A stretch of DNA of 64,000 bases, taken from the NCBI RefSeq assembly GCF_001434575.1, contig NZ_AZDA01000001.1:30217-94216 (forward strand), written 5' to 3'. The position numbers were made by a program, and so were the translations under genes. The notes below the pieces were generated by a model. The model ran no database searches, was not told the DNA's origin, and saw nothing but the letters and a program-made list of their open reading frames with translations. Source of the stretch: Loigolactobacillus bifermentans DSM 20003 (GTDB lineage: Bacteria > Bacillota > Bacilli > Lactobacillales > Lactobacillaceae). Positions 1 to 10,002 of this stretch are shown one piece after another (positions within the stretch are counted from its first letter, which is position 1; every line of letters starts with the position of its first letter).

Positions 1-12
1 TTTTGCTGTCAT
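1..12 (-). CDS. possible 5' end of a gene leaving the window
   Basis: On the minus strand an AGAGGTT ribosome-binding-like sequence is followed about seven bases later by ATG and three sense codons before the window ends. Nothing can be said about the product. It may be chance. Confidence 0.2.
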
Positions 13-73
13 AAGACAACCTCTTTTCAAAATGACTTAGTCTTAGTTTAATCAATTTTTGAAAATTGGACAA

Positions 74-102
74 CAAAAAACCTTCTATCAACTGATAGAA
101 GG
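74..102 (-). terminator. terminator of tRNA-Arg
   Basis: An inverted repeat (CCTTCTATCA / TGATAGAAGG) read on the minus strand is followed by a run of T. It lies just 3' of the tRNA on that strand. Confidence 0.8.
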
Positions 103-120
103 CTTAAACGTTCATCTGAT

Positions 121-191
121 GCGCTTGGAGGGAATCGAACCCCCATCTCAAGAACCGGAATCTCACGTGATATCCATTACACTACAAGCGC
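121..191 (-). tRNA. tRNA-Arg (anticodon CCG)
   Basis: Read on the minus strand, the 71-base sequence folds into a cloverleaf. The acceptor stem GCGCTTG pairs with CAAGCGC. The anticodon loop is TTCCGGT, giving anticodon CCG, which reads CGG. The T arm has a five-pair stem and a TTCGATT loop. The 3' CCA is not encoded, so it must be added after transcription. The gene has its own promoter and terminator and seems to be a single-gene transcript. Confidence 0.95.
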
Positions 192-206
192 TAAACAACA
201 TAAACT

Positions 207-235
207 ATATTAAACAATATTCGGACAAAAGGCAA
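207..235 (-). promoter_or_regulatory. promoter of tRNA-Arg
   Basis: On the minus strand, TTGCCT (-35) and TAATAT (-10) are 17 bases apart. The -10 ends 15 bases before the tRNA 5' end. Confidence 0.7.
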
Positions 236-402
236 GGGCTAATTTAGAAATTTGTGGTTTTTGTTGAATCAACGCTGCTGTTGATCGAATCATGTTAAAC
301 TAGAAGCATCAATTTTGGTCTAAACCAAAGAATCGGTTAAAATGAAGTCGTACCACTTAGCAAATCGCTAACCCAACGTTATGAACAGTGAGGTGTTTGA
401 TT

Positions 403-1722
403 TTGGGACCTAAACAGGCCATGAGTCAGCAGCAAAAGCAATTACAAAAGCTTGTGATGACACAACAATTACAACAGTCGATTCAAATGTTGCAATTTAA
501 TGTGGATGGATTGCAGAAGTTTCTGCAACAAAAAAGTCTTGAGAATCCACTGATCGAAGTTCAAACGACCTTAGAACATGTTCCTGTGATCCGAAATACA
601 AGCAGTCGCCAGGTGACAGATCCCATGCAATACATGGACGCCATTCCAGAACGGTCACAGTCGTTGTTTGAATATTTATTAGATCAGGTGCATCTGACCA
701 TGCGGGCAACACCGTTGCGGGACCTTGTTTTGTTTTTGTTAGAGTATTTAGATTTAAACGGCTATTTAAAATTAACTTTAGAAGAAGCAATGGCAAAAAC
801 AGGTGCCAGTCAGGTACAAGTTTTGGATGCCTTAACCTTATTACAACAATTGGATCCACCAGGGGTTGGCGCCCGTGACCTGCAAGAATGCTTGCTGTTA
901 CAAATTGAAAACGACGATCGCGCGCCAGCACAAGCCTATTTAGTGCTTGAAGATAGCTTTTTGGACTTTGCACAACGTCATTGGGATAAAATCAGTCAGC
1001 GTTATCACATGTCGTTGGCACAGGTGCAGGCGATCTTCGACTACGTACAAGGTCTAACACCCCATCCAGGCGCTAGTTTTACCCAAAGTCAAAACGACTA
1101 CATTATTCCCGATTTGATTTTAGAAATGGCTGGTTCAAGGCTTAAGCTCATGCCGACTAAGGCCGGGCGTCCTAAATTACGCTTTCAACAAAAGTATTTT
1201 GAGCGAATGGCCCAAAGTGATGATCAAGCCGTGGCAAAATATTTGCAGGAAAAAAAGCAAGAGTACGCTTGGCTTAAAAATAGTCTGCAGCAACGTGGCA
1301 GCACGATTTTACGTGTTGGTCAGTCGATTTTAAAGCACCAACATGACTTTTTTACCCAGGCGACGCATCCGCTGAAGCCGTTGCTGTTACGCGATGTCGC
1401 ACAAGAGTTGAAATTGCATGAGTCAACGATCAGTCGTAGTGTCAATGGCAAGTATTTACAGACCCCATTTGGTGTTTATGAATTGCGCCAGTTCTTTACC
1501 AACGCCGTGAATCAAGAAAATGGGGATGCTTTTTCTGCCGAAAATGTGAAGCAGCAACTGGCACAGCTGATTGCTGCGGAAGATAAACAGCATCCGTTGT
1601 CTGATCAGAAAATTGTGACACAATTGGCGGCACAAGGCATCACGATCTCACGGCGAACGGCTGCCAAATATCGTGAGGCTTTAGGGATCCAATCGTCATC
1701 AAAAAGAAAGCGCTATGAATGA
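403..1722 (+). CDS. rpoN: RNA polymerase sigma-54 factor
   Basis: This is the alternative sigma factor that directs RNA polymerase to -24/-12 promoters and needs an AAA+ activator; in lactic acid bacteria the usual targets are mannose-type PTS operons. The N-terminus is glutamine-rich region I (QQLQQSIQMLQFN), the activator-contacting part. The core-binding region follows. Near the C-terminus lie the helix-turn-helix (HESTISRSV) and an RpoN box (SRRTAAKYREALGI) that contacts the -24 element. About 440 residues is normal. The start is uncertain: a TTG seven bases after GAGGTG is used here, while GTG at 388 and ATG at 421 are in frame. No sigma-54 activator is visible in the window, so its targets lie elsewhere. 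Confidence 0.93.
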   Translation: MGPKQAMSQQQKQLQKLVMTQQLQQSIQMLQFNVDGLQKFLQQKSLENPLIEVQTTLEHVPVIRNTSSRQVTDPMQYMDAIPERSQSLFEYLLDQVHLTMRATPLRDLVLFLLEYLDLNGYLKLTLEEAMAKTGASQVQVLDALTLLQQLDPPGVGARDLQECLLLQIENDDRAPAQAYLVLEDSFLDFAQRHWDKISQRYHMSLAQVQAIFDYVQGLTPHPGASFTQSQNDYIIPDLILEMAGSRLKLMPTKAGRPKLRFQQKYFERMAQSDDQAVAKYLQEKKQEYAWLKNSLQQRGSTILRVGQSILKHQHDFFTQATHPLKPLLLRDVAQELKLHESTISRSVNGKYLQTPFGVYELRQFFTNAVNQENGDAFSAENVKQQLAQLIAAEDKQHPLSDQKIVTQLAAQGITISRRTAAKYREALGIQSSSKRKRYE

Positions 1723-1753
1723 AAATCGTTTGAAAATAGTTCAAGCATAAGCC

Positions 1754-1782
1754 TTGCATAAAAAAATAGAACTTGCTATAAT
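1754..1782 (+). promoter_or_regulatory. cggR-gapA promoter
   Basis: TTGCAT (-35) and TATAAT (-10) are 17 bases apart, with a TG extension before the -10. Transcription should start near 1789, leaving a leader of about 108 bases that contains the CggR operator. Confidence 0.85.
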
Positions 1783-1838
1783 ACAAATCGTGGTCAAGGG
1801 AAGTGGACAGAGATGGACACTTTAATTTTTGACCTTGA

Positions 1839-1874
1839 TGGGTCGCAAAATGACAGAGCGGGACATTTCTTGAC
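1839..1874 (+). promoter_or_regulatory. CggR operator (tandem direct repeat)
   Basis: The sequence reads TGGGTC-N6-TGAC-AGAG-CGGGAC-N6-TGAC. This matches the arrangement known for the Bacillus subtilis CggR operator (two CGGGAC-N6-TGTC repeats separated by four bases). It sits between promoter and gene as in Bacillus. CggR bound here blocks elongating polymerase and is released by fructose-1,6-bisphosphate. A weaker related repeat (TGGAC-AGAG-ATGGAC) lies just upstream near 1803-1818. Confidence 0.82.
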
Positions 1875-1896
1875 CCGTGAAGGAAGAGGAAACACA

Positions 1897-2934
1897 ATGC
1901 AGCAAGAATTAACCTGGTTGGCAGCTTTAGCACCTGATCTAATTGATTCAGCTAAATTGCGATTTCAAATTTTGCAACAGATTCATTGGCTCGCACCGAT
2001 TGGTCGTCGGGTGTTAGCACAACGTCTCAGTTTGACTGAGCGTAGCTTACGCACCGAAACGACTTTTCTGCGGGAAAACGATTTGATCACCATGACGAAA
2101 TCAGGCATGATGCTCACAGCTAAGGGTAGTGACGTGCTACAACATTTAGCGGGGACCATGGCCGAGTTATCCGGCATCAAAATCAAAGAAAAACAATTGG
2201 CAGATCTGCTTCATTTAGATCATTGTTCAATTGTTGCAGCTGATTTGGACCAACAGCCCAAAGTGCTGGAGACCATGGGTCGTCTGTTAAACGAAATTCT
2301 GCAACAAAACTTACCGCAAGGTGAGGCTGTGATTGCAGCAATGGGTGGGACGACGATGGCAGCCGTTGCGAATCAGTTGACGCCGGCTTTGTCAGAAAAG
2401 CGTCAGTTAACCTTTGTTCCTGCACGTGGTGGTTTAGGCGAAGCGGTTGATATTCAAGCCAATTCGGTTTGTGCGCAAATGGCACTTAACACGAATGGTA
2501 CACATCGGGTGCTCTATATTCCAGAGCATGTTAGCGCGCGTGTTTATCAACCATTGCTTGAAGAACCAGTGGTAAAAGAAGTGTTAACATTAGTTGACAA
2601 AAGTGTCGGGGTAGTTCATAGTATCGGTGTGGCATTGCAGATGGCGGAACGCCGGGACATGCCAGCAGATACAATTCAAATGTTAAAACGCAAGCATGCA
2701 GTTGGTGAAGCATTTGGTTACTTTTTTGATAAGCAAGGCCGGATCGTTTATAAAATTCCTCAAATTGGTCTACAACTTGAGAAGCTCAAAAAAACGCCTT
2801 GTATCGTCGCTATTGCTGGTGGCGCAAAAAAAGCCGATGCGATTAAGGCTTACGCGCAGCTTGCACCGCACCAGACTTGGTTAATTACTGACGAAGGTGC
2901 TGCAAACTTGATTTTAAAAGGGGTAACCCTTTAA
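1897..2934 (+). CDS. cggR: central glycolytic genes regulator (SorC family)
   Basis: This is the repressor of the glycolytic operon. It has an N-terminal winged-helix DNA-binding domain (about residues 1-90, with [18 protein letters not shown] as recognition region) and a C-terminal SorC sugar-phosphate-binding domain (about 95-345, including [12 protein letters not shown] and the final [10 protein letters not shown]). The length of 345 residues is typical. The ATG is preceded by AGGAAGAGGA. An in-frame ATG at 1813 would overlap the operator and lacks a ribosome binding site. It heads cggR-gapA-pgk-tpiA and probably represses its own transcription through the operator 23 bases upstream. Confidence 0.95.
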   Translation: MQQELTWLAALAPDLIDSAKLRFQILQQIHWLAPIGRRVLAQRLSLTERSLRTETTFLRENDLITMTKSGMMLTAKGSDVLQHLAGTMAELSGIKIKEKQLADLLHLDHCSIVAADLDQQPKVLETMGRLLNEILQQNLPQGEAVIAAMGGTTMAAVANQLTPALSEKRQLTFVPARGGLGEAVDIQANSVCAQMALNTNGTHRVLYIPEHVSARVYQPLLEEPVVKEVLTLVDKSVGVVHSIGVALQMAERRDMPADTIQMLKRKHAVGEAFGYFFDKQGRIVYKIPQIGLQLEKLKKTPCIVAIAGGAKKADAIKAYAQLAPHQTWLITDEGAANLILKGVTL

Positions 2935-2971
2935 AATAAATTTTTATTTCCTGAAGGAGGAAATCTTTATT

Positions 2972-3988
2972 ATGACTACAAAAGTAGGTATTAATGGTTT
3001 CGGACGTATTGGTCGTTTAGCTTTACGTCGTATTTATAGCTTGAGCAACACTGACTTGGAAGTTGCTGCTATCAATGATTTAACATCACCAGACATGTTA
3101 GCTCATTTATTGAAGTATGATACAGCTCATGGTAACTTCAACCATGAAGTATCAGCTACAGAAAACAGCTTGGTAATTGATGGTAAGAACATCCCAGTTT
3201 ACGCTGAATCAGATGCTCACAATATTCCTTGGGTTAAAAACGACGATGTTGAATTAGTACTTGAAAGTACTGGTTTCTACACTTCAAAAGAAAAATCACA
3301 AGCACATATCGATGCTGGTGCTAAGAAAGTTCTTATCTCAGCTCCTGCTGGTGCACTTAAGACTGTCGTTTACGGTGTTAACGATGATACAATCACACCT
3401 GACGACCAAATCATCTCAGCTGCTTCATGCACAACTAACTGCTTGGCTCCTTTAGCTAAGGCTGTTAACGATGCATTCGGCATCAAAGCTGGTACGATGA
3501 CAACTATCCATGCTTACACTGCTACTCAAAAATTACAAGATGGTCCAGATCGTGGCGGTAACGTTCGTGCTGCTCGTGCAGCTGCTGCTAACATTATCCC
3601 TCATTCAACTGGTGCTGCTAAGGCCTTGGGCTTAGTTGTTCCTGCATTGAAGGGTAAATTAGATGGCCATGCACAACGTGTACCAGTTATCACTGGTTCA
3701 TTAACTGAATTAGTTGCAACACTCGACAAGACTGTTACAGCTGACGAAGTTAACGCTGCTGTTAAGGCAGTTACTGAAGGCAACGCTTCATTTGGTTACA
3801 ACGATGACCAAATCGTTTCTTCAGACATCATTGGCACTGAATTTGGTTCAGTATTCGATCCTACACAAACACAAATCGTTGGCGGCGGCGAAGGCCAAGT
3901 TGTCAAAGTTGTTGCTTGGTACGATAACGAATCTGGCTTTACTGCACAAATGATTCGTACATTAGAAAAATTTGCTAGCCAAATGTAA
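2972..3988 (+). CDS. gapA: glyceraldehyde-3-phosphate dehydrogenase
   Basis: This is the NAD-dependent glycolytic enzyme that converts glyceraldehyde-3-phosphate plus phosphate to 1,3-bisphosphoglycerate in the cytosol. The Rossmann motif [10 protein letters not shown] is at residues 6-15. The catalytic cysteine is C153 in [12 protein letters not shown]. The C-terminal domain ends with WYDNESGF. Length (338) is normal. Strong AAGGAGGAAA binding site. Codon use is biased towards a narrow set (GCT, GTT, TCA), as expected for a very highly expressed gene. It follows cggR by 37 bases and is probably controlled by it. Confidence 0.98.
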   Translation: MTTKVGINGFGRIGRLALRRIYSLSNTDLEVAAINDLTSPDMLAHLLKYDTAHGNFNHEVSATENSLVIDGKNIPVYAESDAHNIPWVKNDDVELVLESTGFYTSKEKSQAHIDAGAKKVLISAPAGALKTVVYGVNDDTITPDDQIISAASCTTNCLAPLAKAVNDAFGIKAGTMTTIHAYTATQKLQDGPDRGGNVRAARAAAANIIPHSTGAAKALGLVVPALKGKLDGHAQRVPVITGSLTELVATLDKTVTADEVNAAVKAVTEGNASFGYNDDQIVSSDIIGTEFGSVFDPTQTQIVGGGEGQVVKVVAWYDNESGFTAQMIRTLEKFASQM

Positions 3989-4035
3989 TCTCGGCCTTCT
4001 AGCCAATTTTACAAACCGCAAATAGATTTTCTACT

Positions 4036-4071
4036 AAAGGCGGAGGGAGGTTCACTCCCTCTGCCTTTTTT
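4036..4071 (+). terminator. terminator between gapA and pgk
   Basis: The hairpin AAAGGCGGAGGGAG / CTCCCTCTGCCTTT is followed by six T. It would partly uncouple gapA from pgk-tpiA, giving more gapA transcript. Confidence 0.85.
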
Positions 4072-4150
4072 GATAGCCGCGCTCAGGGCCCGAGTGGCGG
4101 TAGATGTTATGAATAAATGAATGAATTAATTATCAGGAGGCTATCCAAAC

Positions 4151-5362
4151 ATGGCAAAATTAATTGTTTCTGATTTAGATGTTAAATCAAAAAAAGTATT
4201 AATTCGTGTGGACTTTAACGTCCCAATTAAAGGCGGCGTGATCGGTGACGATAACCGGATCGTAGCTGCATTACCAACCATCAAATACGTGATTGAAAAC
4301 GGCGGTAAAGCCATTCTGTTATCTCATTTAGGCCGGATCAAGTCCGATGACGATAAGAAAGAATTAAGCCTTGAACCTGTTGCAACACGTTTAAGCGAAT
4401 TGTTAAACAAGCCGGTTACTTTTGTACCAACTAACGAAGGCAAACAACTTGAAGACGCAATTGCGACTTTAAGCGATGGCGACGTATTGGTAATGGAAAA
4501 CACTCGTTTCCAGGATATTGACAATGACTTTGGCAAGCGTGAAAGCAAGAACGATCCTAAATTAGGTGAATACTGGGCTGGTTTAGGCGACATCTTCATC
4601 AATGATGCTTTTGGGACAGCACACCGTGAACATGCTTCTAACGTTGGGATCGCCACAGCAATGAAGGCAAAAGGCCAAAAAGTTGCTGCTGGTTTCTTAA
4701 TGGAAAAAGAAATCAAGTTCTTAGGCAATGCCGTTGACAACCCTAAGCACCCATTTGTTGCCATCTTAGGTGGTGCCAAAGTTTCTGATAAGATCGGTGT
4801 CATCGATCATTTATTAGCTAAAGCTGACAAAGTAATTGTTGGTGGTGGGATGACTTATACATTCTACGCTGCTAAAGGCCTTAAAATTGGGAACTCTTTA
4901 GTTGAAAAAGATAAAATTGAATTAGCTAAGTCAATCATTGAAAAAGCTGGCGACAAGTTAGTCTTGCCAGTTGATAACGTGGTTGCTAAAGAATTCAAGA
5001 ATGATGCTGACAGCCAAGTTGCTGAAGGCGACATTCCTGATGGCTACATGGCTTTAGATATCGGTCCTAAATCAATCGAAGATTTCAAAGCTGTGTTAGC
5101 TGATGCTAAGACCGTTGTTTGGAACGGCCCAATGGGTGTCTTTGAAATGAGCAACTATGCTAAGGGTACCCTTGAAGTTGGGAAATTCTTAGGCACATTG
5201 TCTGACGCAACAACCATTGTTGGTGGTGGTGATTCAACAGCCGCTGTTAAGCAATTAGGTGTTGGCGACCAATTGACTCATATTTCAACTGGTGGCGGTG
5301 CTTCATTAGAATACCTTGAAGGTAAGACTTTACCTGGTATTGCTGCCATTTCTGAAAAATAA
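4151..5362 (+). CDS. pgk: phosphoglycerate kinase
   Basis: It transfers phosphate from 1,3-bisphosphoglycerate to ADP, the first ATP-forming step of glycolysis. The N-terminal substrate motif [12 protein letters not shown] is at residues 14-25. Other family motifs are LLSHLGR, ENTRF, the nucleotide-site [16 protein letters not shown] and the C-terminal [12 protein letters not shown]. Full length at 403 residues. ATG follows CAGGAGG. It lies in the glycolytic operon with tpiA 61 bases downstream. Confidence 0.98.
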   Translation: MAKLIVSDLDVKSKKVLIRVDFNVPIKGGVIGDDNRIVAALPTIKYVIENGGKAILLSHLGRIKSDDDKKELSLEPVATRLSELLNKPVTFVPTNEGKQLEDAIATLSDGDVLVMENTRFQDIDNDFGKRESKNDPKLGEYWAGLGDIFINDAFGTAHREHASNVGIATAMKAKGQKVAAGFLMEKEIKFLGNAVDNPKHPFVAILGGAKVSDKIGVIDHLLAKADKVIVGGGMTYTFYAAKGLKIGNSLVEKDKIELAKSIIEKAGDKLVLPVDNVVAKEFKNDADSQVAEGDIPDGYMALDIGPKSIEDFKAVLADAKTVVWNGPMGVFEMSNYAKGTLEVGKFLGTLSDATTIVGGGDSTAAVKQLGVGDQLTHISTGGGASLEYLEGKTLPGIAAISEK

Positions 5363-5423
5363 GTTTTTTACAAGTAACGGTGCGTGAGCACCGACTTGTT
5401 ACATAAGAAAGGACGATTTGAAT

Positions 5424-6179
5424 ATGCGTACACCAATTATCGCTGGTAACTGGAAAATGAACAAAAACCCTAAGGAAACTGCTGAATTTGTTGCAGGCCT
5501 TAAAGGTAAATTACCTGATCCTAGCAAAGTAGAAGCTGTCATCGGCGCACCTGCTGTTGATTTACAAACCTTGTTAGACGGTGCTGCTGGCACTGACTTG
5601 CATATTGCTTCTGAAAATAACTATTTCGAAGATGCTGGTGCTTTCACTGGCGAAACATCACCAAAAGTTTTAGCTGAAATGGGTGTGAACTACGGTATTA
5701 TCGGCCATAGTGAACGTCGCGGTTACTTCCACGAAACAGATGAAGATATTAACAAAAAAGCAAAAGCTTTGATTGCCAATGGTTTAACACCAATCATCTG
5801 CTGTGGCGAAACTTTAGAAACACGTAAAGCAAACAAGTTTGGCGAATGGGTTTCTGGCCAAATTAAAGCTGCTTTGAAAGATTTAACAGCAGACCAAGTT
5901 GCTTCATTGGTCATTGCTTACGAACCAATCTGGGCAATCGGTACTGGTGAAACAGCCACACCTGAACAAGCACAAGAAGTTTGTCATTTGATCCGCGAAA
6001 CAGTCGCTGATTTATATGACCAAACAACTGCTGAAAACGTTCGGATCCAATATGGTGGTTCAATGAAACCAGCTAACGTTAAAGAATTAATGGCACAACC
6101 TGATATTGATGGTGGCTTAATCGGTGGCGCTAGCTTGCAACCAGATTCATTCATCGAATTATTACACTACCAAGGTTAA
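5424..6179 (+). CDS. tpiA: triosephosphate isomerase
   Basis: It interconverts dihydroxyacetone phosphate and glyceraldehyde-3-phosphate. The TIM-barrel motifs are AGNWKMNK near the N-terminus, the catalytic histidine H95 in IIGHSERR, the catalytic glutamate E167 in [11 protein letters not shown], and the phosphate loop YGGSMKPAN. The 251 residues are typical. ATG at 5424 lies 10 bases from AAAGGA; TTG at 5418 is too close to it. In many lactobacilli eno follows; here a terminator and secG follow instead. Confidence 0.98.
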   Translation: MRTPIIAGNWKMNKNPKETAEFVAGLKGKLPDPSKVEAVIGAPAVDLQTLLDGAAGTDLHIASENNYFEDAGAFTGETSPKVLAEMGVNYGIIGHSERRGYFHETDEDINKKAKALIANGLTPIICCGETLETRKANKFGEWVSGQIKAALKDLTADQVASLVIAYEPIWAIGTGETATPEQAQEVCHLIRETVADLYDQTTAENVRIQYGGSMKPANVKELMAQPDIDGGLIGGASLQPDSFIELLHYQG

Positions 6180-6192
6180 TCACCTTCCACAG

Positions 6193-6230
6193 AAAGCAGC
6201 GTACGCCTGATCAGCGTGGGCTGCTTTTTT
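6193..6230 (+). terminator. terminator after tpiA
   Basis: AAAGCAGC and GCTGCTTT pair around an inner GTACGC/GCGTGG stem, followed by six T. It ends the glycolytic operon. Confidence 0.85.
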
Positions 6231-6331
6231 GGTACGCCCGTTTAAGTGCCGTTAGCGTCCTGATCATCAGAATATCAAAAATAATTTAAGTTGTTCACTG
6301 AAAAGGAACTGAATTCATAGGATTGGGTGTT

Positions 6332-6358
6332 TTGATTAAACGAAATCAATGGTATAAT
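6332..6358 (+). promoter_or_regulatory. promoter of secG-rnr-smpB
   Basis: There is a strong extended -10 (TGGTATAAT). The -35 candidate TTGATT is 15 bases upstream; the short spacing is tolerable given the extended -10. About 135 bases of leader follow before secG. I see no recognisable riboswitch in it. Confidence 0.6.
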
Positions 6359-6500
6359 AGAGAGCTGTAATGGCTGACCTGTGGATCAGTCATAAAAGCG
6401 AAAGTCATTAAAAAATCGAAGTTATAGCTTAATCTGATAAATTAATGCACTGTCAGAGATGCGTTGCCATTTTGCTATATTTTGGAAAGTTGGTACCTAA

Positions 6501-6737
6501 GTGTACAATACGATTCTAACCTTATTGTTAATTGTATCCGTGCTGATTATCATTGCAGTTTTAATGCAACCAAGTAAACAGCAAGATGCCTTAAGCGCAC
6601 TTTCAGGCGGTGCGGCCGACTTATTTGGTAAACAAAAGGCCCGTGGTTTTGAAGCCTTTATGCAAAAGGTGACAGTGGTTCTAGGCATCCTTTTCTTTGT
6701 CCTTTCATTGGCACTTGCCTACGTTTCATCACATTAA
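6501..6737 (+). CDS. secG: protein-export membrane protein SecG
   Basis: This is the small accessory subunit of the SecYEG translocon. It has two predicted membrane helices (about residues 3-22 and 57-76) around a cytosolic loop with LSGGAADLFG, the family hallmark. 78 residues is normal. It starts at GTG. The order secG-rnr-smpB is conserved in Firmicutes. Confidence 0.92.
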   Translation: MYNTILTLLLIVSVLIIIAVLMQPSKQQDALSALSGGAADLFGKQKARGFEAFMQKVTVVLGILFFVLSLALAYVSSH

Positions 6738-6748
6738 TGAAAGTGAAG

Positions 6749-6779
6749 GCCTCCTGCTATTGGATAGCAGGAGGCTTTT
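6749..6779 (+). terminator. terminator after secG
   Basis: A perfect 12-pair stem (GCCTCCTGCTAT / ATAGCAGGAGGC) with a three-base loop, then TTTT. The short T run suggests partial read-through into rnr. Confidence 0.75.
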
Positions 6780-6836
6780 CCTTGATAAGCTAACCATGAA
6801 GATAAAATGTCAAAACATTTGGAAATGAGGTTTCCT

Positions 6837-9272
6837 TTGAGTAAAAACGACTTATTTGAAAATGAATTATTAGAGCGTTTAGCAGCGCAACCCAATCGTT
6901 ATTTTACGGTTGAAGCATTAAGTGACCAGTTAGGATTAAAAGGGGCAGTTGCCTTTAAGATTTTAGTCCAAACCTTGACAAAATTAACCCAAGAAAAGAA
7001 AGTACAACAAGACAGTAAAAATCGTTACGGTGTGGTAGTTGCTGCGCAAACCGTTAGTGGGATCTTTCACGCTAACGATCGTGGCTTTGGTTTTATTGCT
7101 TGGGACGAAGTTGAACCTGACGTATATGTGTCTGCGGATAATACCAACTTTGCCTTAAATGGCGATGAAGTTGAAGCTGAAGTGATTCGTCCTGCTGTTC
7201 CTGGTAGTGGTAAAGGACCAGAAGGAAAAATCACCAATGTTGTGAAGCGTAACTTTAGTCGGGTCGTTGGTGAGTTCACTGGTTTTTCACCGAGTGAAAT
7301 TGCTGAAAAGCATTATTATGGCTTTTTACACCTGACTCAAAAAAGTTTACAAGATGTTCCCGTTTATTTAGGTGATACGGGGTTACAACCGCAAGACGGT
7401 GATATGGTGGTTGCTGAAATTACCAACTACCCGAGTGCTGATTTTCCTAAGACAATGCGCGGTTTGGCAGTTGAGGATCTAGGAAATAAAAATGCACCTG
7501 GTGTCGATATTATGGCGATTGTTTTCCGTCATGGAATCCCCACTGAATTTCCTGACGACGTGATGGCAGAGGCCAACCAGATTCCATCTGAAGTGCAAGC
7601 AGATGAAAAAACCGGGCGGCGTGATTTAACAGATCAAGACTTTGTCACCATTGATGGCGAAACATCAAAGGACTTTGATGATGCCGTTGTAGCTTGGAAG
7701 TTACCTAACGGCAACTTCCATTTAGGGGTTAGTATTGCGGATGTTGCCCATTATGTCACACCAGGAACCGCTTTAGATCATGAAGCCTTTGAACGAGGGA
7801 CATCGACTTATTTAACAGATCGTGTGTTGCCGATGTTACCAGAACGACTTTCAAATGGCATCTGTTCCTTGAACCCAGGTGTCGAACGCTTAACCATGAC
7901 TTGTGAAATGGAAGTTTCACCCCAAGGTCAAATCGTGAAGCATGAGATTTTTCCAGCTGTCATTAAAAGTGCAGCCCGCATGACGTATACGGCTGTGAAC
8001 CAGATTTTAGACGAACAAGATGCAACTGTGCGTGCCACTTATGACCATTTTGTACCAATGTTTGAAGTGATGGGTGAGTTGCATGAGATCTTGAAAGACA
8101 TGCGGCATCGGCGTGGCGCCATTGATTTTGAAGAGCCTGAAGCTAAGATCATTGTTGACGAAGACGGTCATCCAACGGACATTGAATTACGTGAACGTGG
8201 GACCAGTGAACGCATGATCGAGTCCTTTATGTTAGCGGCTAACGAAACGGTGGCTGAGCATTATAACAAGTTACACGTGCCATTCTTATACCGGGTGCAT
8301 GAAACACCAGATACGGATAAAATCAAAGCATTTTACGAGTTTATCAATAACATCGGTGTGGTTGCCAAAGGAGATACTGAAAACATCAAGCCGAAGATGT
8401 TGCAGGCAATTTTAACGAAGATCCACGGCACGCCAGTTGAACCTGTCATTCAGATTATGATGTTACGGAGTATGAAACAAGCCAAGTATGCTGATCAGTT
8501 ATTAGGCCATTTCGGGATCGCTGCAGAATACTATACGCACTTTACGTCACCTATTCGCCGTTATCCTGATTTAATGGTTCATCGGTTGATTCACTGGTAC
8601 GCTGAAAATGGCACCAATGAAGAAGCACAAGCGAAGTATCGCGATCAATTGGACGAAGTTGCGACGCATAGCTCGCAAATGGAACGTCGCTCAATCGATG
8701 CAGAACGTGACACAGATGCCTTGAAGAAGGCTGAATACATGTTGCCACAAGTTGGCGAAGAATTTGATGCTGTGGTGAGCTCAGTGACGAAGTTTGGATT
8801 GTTTATTGAATTGCCAAACACCGTTGAAGGCTTGGTTCATATTTCAACGATGGACGATGACTACTACAACTTTATTGAGCAGTATTTGGCCATGGTAGGT
8901 GAGCATTCAAAGCGGACTTATCGGATCGGCCAACCTGTACGCGTGAAGTTAATGAATGTGGATGTTGATCAACACCAAATTGACTTTAAATTATTGCCAG
9001 ATGATAACACCCCTACCAGTGATCTTGGCGATTTGGTTGAACGCAAACCACGGCGAAATTTCCGAAATAACCGGAATCAACAACATGGTGGTCGTCGGCC
9101 AAATGGGAATCGTAATGGTGGTGGTGATCATCGCAATCAACATAGTCGCGGTGGGCAACAGCGCAATGGCGGTCATGGCAATAGTAGTCAGCATTCAAAT
9201 TATCGTGGCAATCATCAACGCCGCAATAGCAATGGCAATACGAGCAATACCAATCATCAACAACGACATTAA
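6837..9272 (+). CDS. rnr: ribonuclease R
   Basis: This is a processive 3'-5' exoribonuclease of the RNB family that degrades structured RNA. It also works with tmRNA-SmpB on non-stop messages. It has an N-terminal winged helix, cold-shock domains, an RNB domain with the metal-binding segment [14 protein letters not shown] and [17 protein letters not shown], and a C-terminal S1 domain (about 640-720). The last 85 residues are a low-complexity N/R/G/H-rich tail. The TTG start at 6837 has an ideal GAGG six bases upstream; the in-frame ATG at 6807 has no binding site. Confidence 0.95.
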   Translation: MSKNDLFENELLERLAAQPNRYFTVEALSDQLGLKGAVAFKILVQTLTKLTQEKKVQQDSKNRYGVVVAAQTVSGIFHANDRGFGFIAWDEVEPDVYVSADNTNFALNGDEVEAEVIRPAVPGSGKGPEGKITNVVKRNFSRVVGEFTGFSPSEIAEKHYYGFLHLTQKSLQDVPVYLGDTGLQPQDGDMVVAEITNYPSADFPKTMRGLAVEDLGNKNAPGVDIMAIVFRHGIPTEFPDDVMAEANQIPSEVQADEKTGRRDLTDQDFVTIDGETSKDFDDAVVAWKLPNGNFHLGVSIADVAHYVTPGTALDHEAFERGTSTYLTDRVLPMLPERLSNGICSLNPGVERLTMTCEMEVSPQGQIVKHEIFPAVIKSAARMTYTAVNQILDEQDATVRATYDHFVPMFEVMGELHEILKDMRHRRGAIDFEEPEAKIIVDEDGHPTDIELRERGTSERMIESFMLAANETVAEHYNKLHVPFLYRVHETPDTDKIKAFYEFINNIGVVAKGDTENIKPKMLQAILTKIHGTPVEPVIQIMMLRSMKQAKYADQLLGHFGIAAEYYTHFTSPIRRYPDLMVHRLIHWYAENGTNEEAQAKYRDQLDEVATHSSQMERRSIDAERDTDALKKAEYMLPQVGEEFDAVVSSVTKFGLFIELPNTVEGLVHISTMDDDYYNFIEQYLAMVGEHSKRTYRIGQPVRVKLMNVDVDQHQIDFKLLPDDNTPTSDLGDLVERKPRRNFRNNRNQQHGGRRPNGNRNGGGDHRNQHSRGGQQRNGGHGNSSQHSNYRGNHQRRNSNGNTSNTNHQQRH

Positions 9273-9295
9273 TTTCAGTTGGAGGTGAAACTGCC

Positions 9296-9763
9296 TTGAA
9301 GAAAAAACATGTTTCGGATAATGTTTTAGCACAAAATAAAAAAGCACGTCATGATTATCTTATTTTGGAGACTTATGAAGCAGGGATGGTGTTAACCGGA
9401 ACTGAGATCAAGTCTGTTCGTGCTGGTCGGATGAACTTAAAGGATGGCTTTGCACGGATTCGTAATGGCGAATTATTCTTGGAGAATGTGCATATCAGTC
9501 CTTATGCGCAGGGGAATCAGTTTAACGTAGACCCATTACGCAACCGGAAGTTATTGGTGCATAAACAGGAGTTACGCAAACTGGGGAATGCTGTACAAGA
9601 CAAAGGGATTACGCTGGTACCGTTACGGGTTTATTTAAAACATGGTTTTGCCAAACTCTTATTAGGCGTTGCCAAAGGGAAACATGAATACGATAAACGC
9701 GAAACGATTAAACGTCGGGAACAAGATCGTGAAATGCAACGTGTGCTGAAAAATCGGTACTGA
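9296..9763 (+). CDS. smpB: SsrA-binding protein
   Basis: SmpB binds tmRNA (ssrA) and delivers it to stalled ribosomes for trans-translation. It has the OB-fold core with [24 protein letters not shown] and a basic C-terminal tail ([20 protein letters not shown]) that mimics the codon-anticodon duplex. 155 residues is normal. TTG start behind TTGGAGGTGAAA. It is 23 bases after rnr. Its RNA partner, ssrA, is at 39,506-39,869. Confidence 0.97.
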   Translation: MKKKHVSDNVLAQNKKARHDYLILETYEAGMVLTGTEIKSVRAGRMNLKDGFARIRNGELFLENVHISPYAQGNQFNVDPLRNRKLLVHKQELRKLGNAVQDKGITLVPLRVYLKHGFAKLLLGVAKGKHEYDKRETIKRREQDREMQRVLKNRY

Positions 9764-9768
9764 TCATT

Positions 9769-9805
9769 AAAAAGAGCGGAAAATTTTAGATTTTCCGCTC
9801 TTTTT
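9769..9805 (+). terminator. terminator after smpB
   Basis: The hairpin AAAGAGCGGAAAAT / ATTTTCCGCTCTTT is followed by a T run. Confidence 0.88.
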
Positions 9806-9967
9806 GTATGAAAAAACACTCAGCTATTTCTAATGACCATTAGAAGAAAATTAAAAATAAAAATGTTTCACAAATACTTATATGTGAATCCTTACACGAT
9901 TCGTTTGCAAGACAATCTCGTTTTGCACAAGCAACGACAAAAGATTAATGAGATTCTTTTAAAGATA

Positions 9968-9996
9968 TTCAACATCTTCAATGCGCATGCTATGCT
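9968..9996 (+). promoter_or_regulatory. promoter of the structured RNA at 10003
   Basis: TTCAAC (-35) and an extended -10, TGCTATGCT, are 17 bases apart. The expected start is near 10003. About 160 bases between the smpB terminator and this promoter show nothing recognisable. Confidence 0.55.
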
Positions 9997-10002
9997 AAGA
10001 GT

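Noticed and set aside
6359..6500. Riboswitch in the 140-base secG leader
   Set aside because: No conserved riboswitch motif and no terminator-type hairpin could be found.
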